From: Euglena gracilis
Taxonomy: Eukaryota; Euglenozoa; Euglenophyceae; Euglenales; Euglenaceae
DNA length: 22,560 nt
Direction: 5' to 3'
NCBI GenBank assembly: GCA_900893395.1
Contig: CAAHFI011014983.1
Location: 1 to 22,560 of the forward strand
The notes under the pieces are model-generated. The model did not search any database, was not told the DNA's origin, and was given only the letters and a program-made list of their open reading frames with translations. Shown here piece after piece: positions 17,471 through 22,560 of this stretch. Position 1 is the first letter of the stretch, and each line of letters begins with the position of its first letter. The position numbers and the translations under genes were made by a program.

Positions 17471-18453
17471 TCGATGAAAAAATTGTTGGGCATCCTCACA
17501 CTCTTTGGGTGCTTGGTAAGGTATCCCCCAAGGGGACGTTCCCTACCGGTCATAATTTGGTATGGGCTAAAACCACCCTCCCCCTTCACATCATGAATCC
17601 TATCCAAAGTTTGGGGTAGAGCCTCAACCCAATTCATTTTTCCGTCCACAAAGAGTTTCCTCAAAATCTCCATTACTTGTTGACCCGCCCTTTCCACCCG
17701 CCCATTGGCTTGGTGGTGGTAGGCTTGAGAAAAAGCTTGCCGAATTCCCAAAAATGAGCACATGGTTTGCCACCATGTGTTCACGAAATGACTCCCTTGG
17801 TCGCTAGAAATGATAGAAGGAATCCCAAAAAGTCTCCAATGTTTGAGCATTGCCTTTGCCAATTTTGCACCCGTTAATCCTTTTTCTAAAAATGGTATGG
17901 CCACGATCCAACCGGAGTGCCGGTCAACACATACCGCCATGGTATTGTAATTTTCCCCCTCATACTTTACCAATGGCATTTTGAAAAGATCTAAGGCCAC
18001 ACTCACCATGGGTGCCGGTGGAATGGGTGTTGAATCTATGGGTCCCTTCAAAGTCTCCCCCCTTGAACTTGCTTGGCACGTGACACAATTTTTGGAACAA
18101 CTTTCATTGAAAACACGTGCCCTTTTTTCATCAGCCCATGCGTACCGCAAAATGATGAAATTCCACACTTTTTCCGGACCAACATGTCCCAAGAATTCAT
18201 GAACCTCTTGTACAATGAATTCTTGAAAAGAAAGTGGGACACACAATTTCTCCTCAAAAAACATTCGGTCCTTGTGAACTTTCACACCCTTTGGCCACTC
18301 ACCGTCATTTTGAGTTGCAAGCCAAATTTCCTTCCAAGTGGGGCATTCGGTATACGCAACCACCCAATCTCTCTCCCAAACTGATTTTGTTAGCTTAGGG
18401 GTTGCACTTGGAGTTGGTGGGCCCACCCCCAGTTCCCCCCCTCGGTAACTCAT
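17467..18453 (-). CDS. pol: Integrase (right), one open stretch
   Basis: A 328-codon stretch contains the full finger and core. H85 and H90 with C123 and C126 form the HHCC zinc finger. The catalytic triad is D155 (ALDLF), D218 (SSDQGSHF) and E254 (GRVERAGQQ), with 35 residues between the last two, the spacing expected for DDE integrases. AYHHQANGRVER is the usual Ty3/gypsy signature around the Glu. It ends with a GFSPYQIMTGRERP segment typical of the core's end. The chromodomain part follows on the element strand. The element is broken as a whole. Confidence 0.92.
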   Translation of the reverse strand: MSYRGGELGVGPPTPSATPKLTKSVWERDWVVAYTECPTWKEIWLATQNDGEWPKGVKVHKDRMFFEEKLCVPLSFQEFIVQEVHEFLGHVGPEKVWNFIILRYAWADEKRARVFNESCSKNCVTCQASSRGETLKGPIDSTPIPPAPMVSVALDLFKMPLVKYEGENYNTMAVCVDRHSGWIVAIPFLEKGLTGAKLAKAMLKHWRLFGIPSIISSDQGSHFVNTWWQTMCSFLGIRQAFSQAYHHQANGRVERAGQQVMEILRKLFVDGKMNWVEALPQTLDRIHDVKGEGGFSPYQIMTGRERPLGGYLTKHPKSVRMPNNFFIE

Positions 18454-19570
18454 TAGTCGGAAGTTTTGGGTTGGTCACCAAATTTCCCGCAGGGTCCACT
18501 CCATCCCAAAAGGTAACTCTCCTCTTACCCTTTTTCGAACCAAATTCCCTAGGCCCTTGTGAGTGAGCGTCTTCGGTGGTGTTTATTCCTCCCGGACCTT
18601 CTACACTCTCGGTACCCCTCCCTGATGCATCATCCACAAAATTAGGTGCCACCTCTTTTCCACTGCGGGTTACCACCCCCCTTATCCACAAGTTACGAGC
18701 GTTAGGCTGATTTTTGACTTTGACCAACAAGCAATTTTTCTCATCTTCCCTCTCCTCTCTTATGAGCTCCTCCATTTCCCTCTTATCTTCGGCCGAACCA
18801 TGTTTACTAATGTCCCTTAGAGCTTGCGAAGCGGGGTACGCCCACCGACTTAAAATGTCGGCAATGGTGTTTTCCTTCCCCGGAATATACCCCACTGTCA
18901 AATCGTATTTTGAGAAAATTTGGTGCCATCGTGCCCTCCTCCCCACCGGTCCACTTGGGGTGTCGAGCACTTCTTTTGCCCATGCCTCCAAACTTTGGTG
19001 ATCGGTCAACACCAAAATGGGTTGGAGACCAATCCAACTTTCCCATTTTTGGAGTGCCAAAATTATGGCATATGTCTCCAATTCCCGGGGGGTCCATTTT
19101 CTTTGCCCCTCGGTGAGTTTTCGGGACATAAAAGCAACAGGCACCGTTTTTTTGTCCAAAATATCTTGGGGTGTGGGCGTACCGTTTCCTTCTTTGAGTT
19201 GTTCTAAAGTTGCTCCTACGGCATACCCACTCGCATCAACTCTCAAAGCAAAGGGTTTATCGGGGTCTACCCTTTGAAGAATTAATCCGGAACACAACCG
19301 TTTCTTTAACTCCTCAAATGCTTTGTGTTCAACCTCCCCGAATTCAACCCATTTTTTGCTCCCTTTCTTGCCTTCCTCCCGAGATACCTTCAACTTATCT
19401 TGCAAAGGTGCCGCAACTTGGGCATACATGTGTATGTAGGTGTTGTAATAATTTGTGAAACCGAGGAAAGCCCTTAAGGCCGTTATGGTTGTAGGAACCT
19501 CCCATTTCTCAATGGCACGTAATTTGCCGGGGCCGGCCGACGCGTGCCATGCCCCAAAATCTGGCCACAA
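18454..19570 (-). CDS. pol: RNase H domain with RT connection (right)
   Basis: The 391-codon open stretch beginning at 19570 carries the connection motif LRAFLGFTNYYNTYIH and the RNase H acidic positions in RVDASGYAVG, PRELETYAI, LTDHQSLEAW and GKENTIADILSR, the same as in the left copy. Its tail runs about 60 codons further than the left stretch and overlaps the start of the integrase stretch in another frame. The element is broken as a whole. Confidence 0.92.
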
Positions 19571-20426
19571 AATTCCACTTCTTGATGAATAATTCCGCTT
19601 TTTTGGGGTCCACTACAAAAATTTCCTCGGCGAGTAAATCCAACACCCTACACAAATCCCTTTTGTGCCTCGAGGAGATCCTCCCCCTCCCCGACGGTAG
19701 TCCCTACCAAAATGTCATCAATGTATGGGGTAGCAATATCCCTTACGGGTGCTAAACGGTCATCCATCATTTGTTGGAATTGTTGTGAGGCGTTAGTTAA
19801 CCCCATTACATTCACCCTCCATTGGTAAAGACCCTTTGGTGTGAAGGAGCAAGTTATAGGCCTACTATCCGGGTGAAGCGGCTGTTGGTGAAAGCTTGTT
19901 TTAAGTCCAAAATGGAGAACATTTGGTTTGCGCCATGCTTCACCAGGATGTCTTCGATTTTCGGAAGAGGGTAGTTGCACTACGGGATTGGCTGTTGGGT
20001 CCCCATGTCAACAACCCCCCTGTCAACAACCCCCCTCCAAGGAAAATCGGCTGACTTTTTGGGCACGGGGAATGTTTGTGAGAGCCATTCTGAATTTTTT
20101 GTTGTGGCTGGCTCGATGAATTTCATATCGATCCAATCTTGAGTGATTTTTTCCAAAGCTTCTTTTCGTTCCCCGTGCATGAAAAATGGTTTTTGTCGGG
20201 TAGGCCGCGCTCCTTCTTGCAAAGGTATGAATGCATAACCATATGGTCCTCTTACGGGTGGGTCGGGTTGTACCTTAGACCGAAATACGGTTCCATCATA
20301 CCTTCCAAAAATTTCCTCTCTTAGCTTCCTTATTCTCTCTTCCTCTTCGGATTCCGTTTCATTATTCCCCTCCCCCTCCCTTGCAATGATCATTTTGCGA
20401 ATAGGTAGGGGGTTTTCATTTGCCAT
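19571..20426 (-). pseudogene. pol: Reverse transcriptase domain (right)
   Basis: It carries SEWLSQTFPVPKK, the GLTNASQQFQQMMD segment and YIDD (19714-19725), so the RT core is the same as in the left copy. The start at 20426 (MANENPLPIRK) and the acidic linker are identical to the left copy. Broken in this copy. Confidence 0.88.
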
Positions 20427-20483
20427 TCCAAATTCTTGCCCAAAATTTTGAGTGAGTGCTCGTCCAAGGTTTGTCCCCTTTGA

Positions 20484-21107
20484 TCAAAACCCTCCATCGG
20501 AAGGTGAAAACCAAACTTTTCCAAATTCGTCACACCCCCCTTGGGGTAGGGTGCAAGGGACTTTTCCTTGCCGTTTTCTCCTATGATCTCTCACACCGAA
20601 CAAAAATGTCAATTCGGGTTCCTCCACTACCAAAGCACGGTGATGTGGAAAAATTCCGATTTTTGTGCGTACAAGCCATGGGTATGATAAAATTGCGTCC
20701 ACTTTGATATTGGCTTCATAAAATTCCACATCGTACTCAAAATCTGTGGGTGGGGTGTTATCACTCACCTCCCCTTGCAACTTCATCACCACCTTAGTGC
20801 ACCTCCCCCCACCACTCAAGGCTTGACCGTTAGCGGTTTCAAACCTTAAGGGGTGTTCGGCCGAATACATTAGGTGCTCACTCACTAACCCTTGTCTTAT
20901 GAGGTTAGCCTCGGCACCGGTGTCCACCAAAATGTCCATATTTTGTTCCTCCCCGTTCCCTAAAACAACCCTTGTCCGAATCAAAAGTTGTCGGTCCTTC
21001 GAAAATTTCTCAATCCCTGTGGGTGGGTATCTCTTTTTAACCATCCGCGATTTCAAATGTACCACCTTTGGTTTCTTGGGGTTGCTAGTGTTGGCGGGGG
21101 GCTTATT
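20484..21107 (-). CDS. pol: Aspartic protease domain (right)
   Basis: One open stretch (20484-21221, 245 codons) carries DTGAE at residues 100-104 (20910-20924) and ends past AILSYPWL. Its first part reads VWALLIEG, the end of the adenine-methyltransferase-like domain, followed by a basic linker. This shows that the two domains are parts of the same polyprotein. The element is broken as a whole. Confidence 0.88.
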   Translation of the reverse strand, partial: NKPPANTSNPKKPKVVHLKSRMVKKRYPPTGIEKFSKDRQLLIRTRVVLGNGEEQNMDILVDTGAEANLIRQGLVSEHLMYSAEHPLRFETANGQALSGGGRCTKVVMKLQGEVSDNTPPTDFEYDVEFYEANIKVDAILSYPWLVRTKIGIFPHHRALVVEEPELTFLFGVRDHRRKRQGKVPCTLPQGGCDEFGKVWFSPSDGGF

Positions 21108-21433
21108 ACCCTCTATCAACAAGGCCCAAACTCCCCCCTCACACCCCCATTGGTTTCCCATCCACCTCAAAAAGCTTGGTTCCGGGTGGAAAATACAACT
21201 TTTTTGATGCCTTCCGAACAAGTTCCCTTACCCAACCTTTGCTCCAATCAGGTAAGATGCAAATGGCATCACAAGGGTCCTTTTGCAATTTCATTGCCAC
21301 CTTTGGCCACAATGTCCAGGGGGGGTTCAACCAAACCGTACCCCCCTCCCCATGGTACCGCCAAAGCATTTTCCTTCTCGGTCAAATATGATGTGCACTG
21401 AGAATTTTGGGTAGAAGCAAAACAATCCACCTC
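21108..21433 (-). pseudogene. N6-adenine methyltransferase-like domain (right)
   Basis: Contains the same DCFASTQNSQCTSY start and WLNPPWTLWPKVAMKL motif as the left copy, with AICILPDWSKGWV and KKLYFPPGTKLF. Conservation of NPPW in both copies argues that the domain is a regular part of the family and not a one-off capture. Broken in this copy. Confidence 0.6.
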
Positions 21434-22396
21434 GGCCCTCCTTTGAAAATTCTCCTCAATCATTTGCACAAATGAATTCCGAACGGCATAATCTCACGCT
21501 TAAAGAAAACTTTTCCTCCTTAAAATCAAGGGCCGAAAGAAGGTACTCGACCAATTTTTCAGGTACCCTCCATTTTTGTTGAGTGCTCACCCTCATTCCG
21601 TTTCCTCCCAATTGTTCTTTGTGAACCAAACCACCCCCCTCACTCACAATCAAATGGGGGCAGGTTTTCCCATCACAAAGTTTGTCCTTCAAACTCAACA
21701 GATTTTCACTCCCCCAAATCGAGTGGGCTTTTTGATATCCCCAATCTGAAAATTGACAATAATCCACATCGATGAAATTCAAATTTTGCACACAATGCCT
21801 TTTTGGCAAAAGTCCCGTTCGGGGATTTTCAATCCACCATAATTTGGGCTGAAAATATTCCACGATTTCCAAAGTTTTTGTCACAAGTTGGTCTGCCCAC
21901 TCCAAATTTCTTTCTCCCATCGTCTTAGCACGACTATACTCCGTGCAAGGCACACTAGCCGTTATGACTTGGAAATATCCAGGGGGGTATACTCGATACT
22001 CCCACTCTAGGATGTCCACGGATGGGTTGGGTGAAAACCTGGGTTGATGTCCACCGAAATCACCTCATAACCCTTTTCTCGCAAATAATTTCCCACTGAA
22101 TTTTTCCCAGAAAAGAGGTCCAATGCCCTGGGAAATTTTCTGGCCCACTTTTTGTTTGAGGCTCCCTATTCCCACTCAAACAATCATAATAGTTTTGGCT
22201 TGGCATGTGGAATGGGGAGGGATGTGCACGCGAAAGGAATGGGAGGGGATTCGCTTCCCCTCATACCTCCTTCGCCCGCCTCCGGGCCGTGCCTGCTCTC
22301 CTTGGCTCCGGGGGTCTTGGCTTCTCGCTCCCTCACTCCATCACGCTGGGCTCGGCCAGCCCATTTGACTTCACTCCAAGCTCCGCTCCCGATCAT
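21434..22396 (-). pseudogene. C5-cytosine methyltransferase-like domain, start of pol (right)
   Basis: Contains VPCTEYSRAKT, WWIENPRTGLL and the motif I region (about 22095-22135), plus the linker toward the adenine-methyltransferase-like domain. The ATG at 22396 with MIGSGAWSEVKWAG matches the left copy, supporting this as the pol start. Broken in this copy. Confidence 0.72.
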
Positions 22397-22484
22397 TTCG
22401 TTTGTGGTAAGATGGTTGGTGGATTGGAGGTTACGGGTGGAAGGGTCGGTTTAGAAGCTGGGTTGGGGTTTCCACTGCCCGGGG

Positions 22485-22560
22485 TCATAAACCCCTGAAA
22501 TTTTTACCCCGGCATCCCTAAAGGCGAACAGGGGGGGCCACCGTTGGTGTAGGGTTATTG
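22485..22560 (-). CDS. gag: Gag C-terminal end (right, cut by window edge)
   Basis: The last residues of gag, equivalent to 10419-10495 of the left copy (ending RDAG..., FRGL-type end, then stop). The rest lies outside the window. Confidence 0.55.

Larger units (their letters stand above)
14354..22560 (-). mobile_element. Right Ty3/gypsy chromovirus-like element, cut by window edge
   Basis: Second copy of the same element in the same orientation. Visible parts are its 3' LTR (14354-16800), all of pol (16915-22396) and the last bases of gag (22485-22560). The rest of gag, the primer site and its 5' LTR lie beyond the window. It is broken, with fewer interruptions than the left copy in pol (something under ten). 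By eye, pol differs from the left copy at only a few positions per kilobase, many of them run-length differences. Confidence 0.88.

Overview
The window is eukaryotic repeat DNA. Apart from about 1.1 kb of unassigned flank at the left (1-1131), everything belongs to two tandem copies of one large Ty3/gypsy-type LTR retrotransposon, both read from the minus strand. No host gene, rRNA or tRNA gene was recognised. The integrase ends in a chromodomain, so the element is a chromovirus-like Ty3/gypsy. The host cannot be named from this sequence. DNA-methyltransferase-bearing retrotransposons are known from dinoflagellates and charophyte algae, so an alga or other protist is a reasonable guess and no more.

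Layout on the plus-strand scale. 1-1131: flank with CpG-rich short repeats and a palindrome. 1132-4745: 3' LTR of the left element (about 3.6 kb), holding a GT microsatellite, a C/G hairpin array, a tandem-repeat U3 end, and a broken zinc-knuckle/Cys-rich coding stretch. 4746-14353: left internal region, read right to left as tRNA primer site, a long coiled-coil-rich gag, then pol in the order C5-cytosine methyltransferase-like domain, N6-adenine methyltransferase-like domain, aspartic protease, reverse transcriptase, RNase H, integrase, chromodomain. 14354-16800: central LTR (about 2.45 kb), which serves as 5' LTR of the left element and 3' LTR of the right one. 16801-22560: right internal region with the same pol order, running off the window just inside the gag end.

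The standout is the pol architecture. Two different methyltransferase-like domains sit between gag and protease, in the same element whose integrase carries a histone-reading chromodomain. Family knowledge suggests reverse transcription primed by an initiator-Met-like tRNA, chromodomain-guided integration, and possibly methylation of the element's own DNA; the last part is inference. Both copies are broken in many places (the left by roughly a dozen or more, the visible right by something under ten) and are treated as fossils. By eye their pol regions are nearly identical, so both are young. The LTRs are mosaic: near-identical over the R/U5-side two thirds, strongly different in U3.
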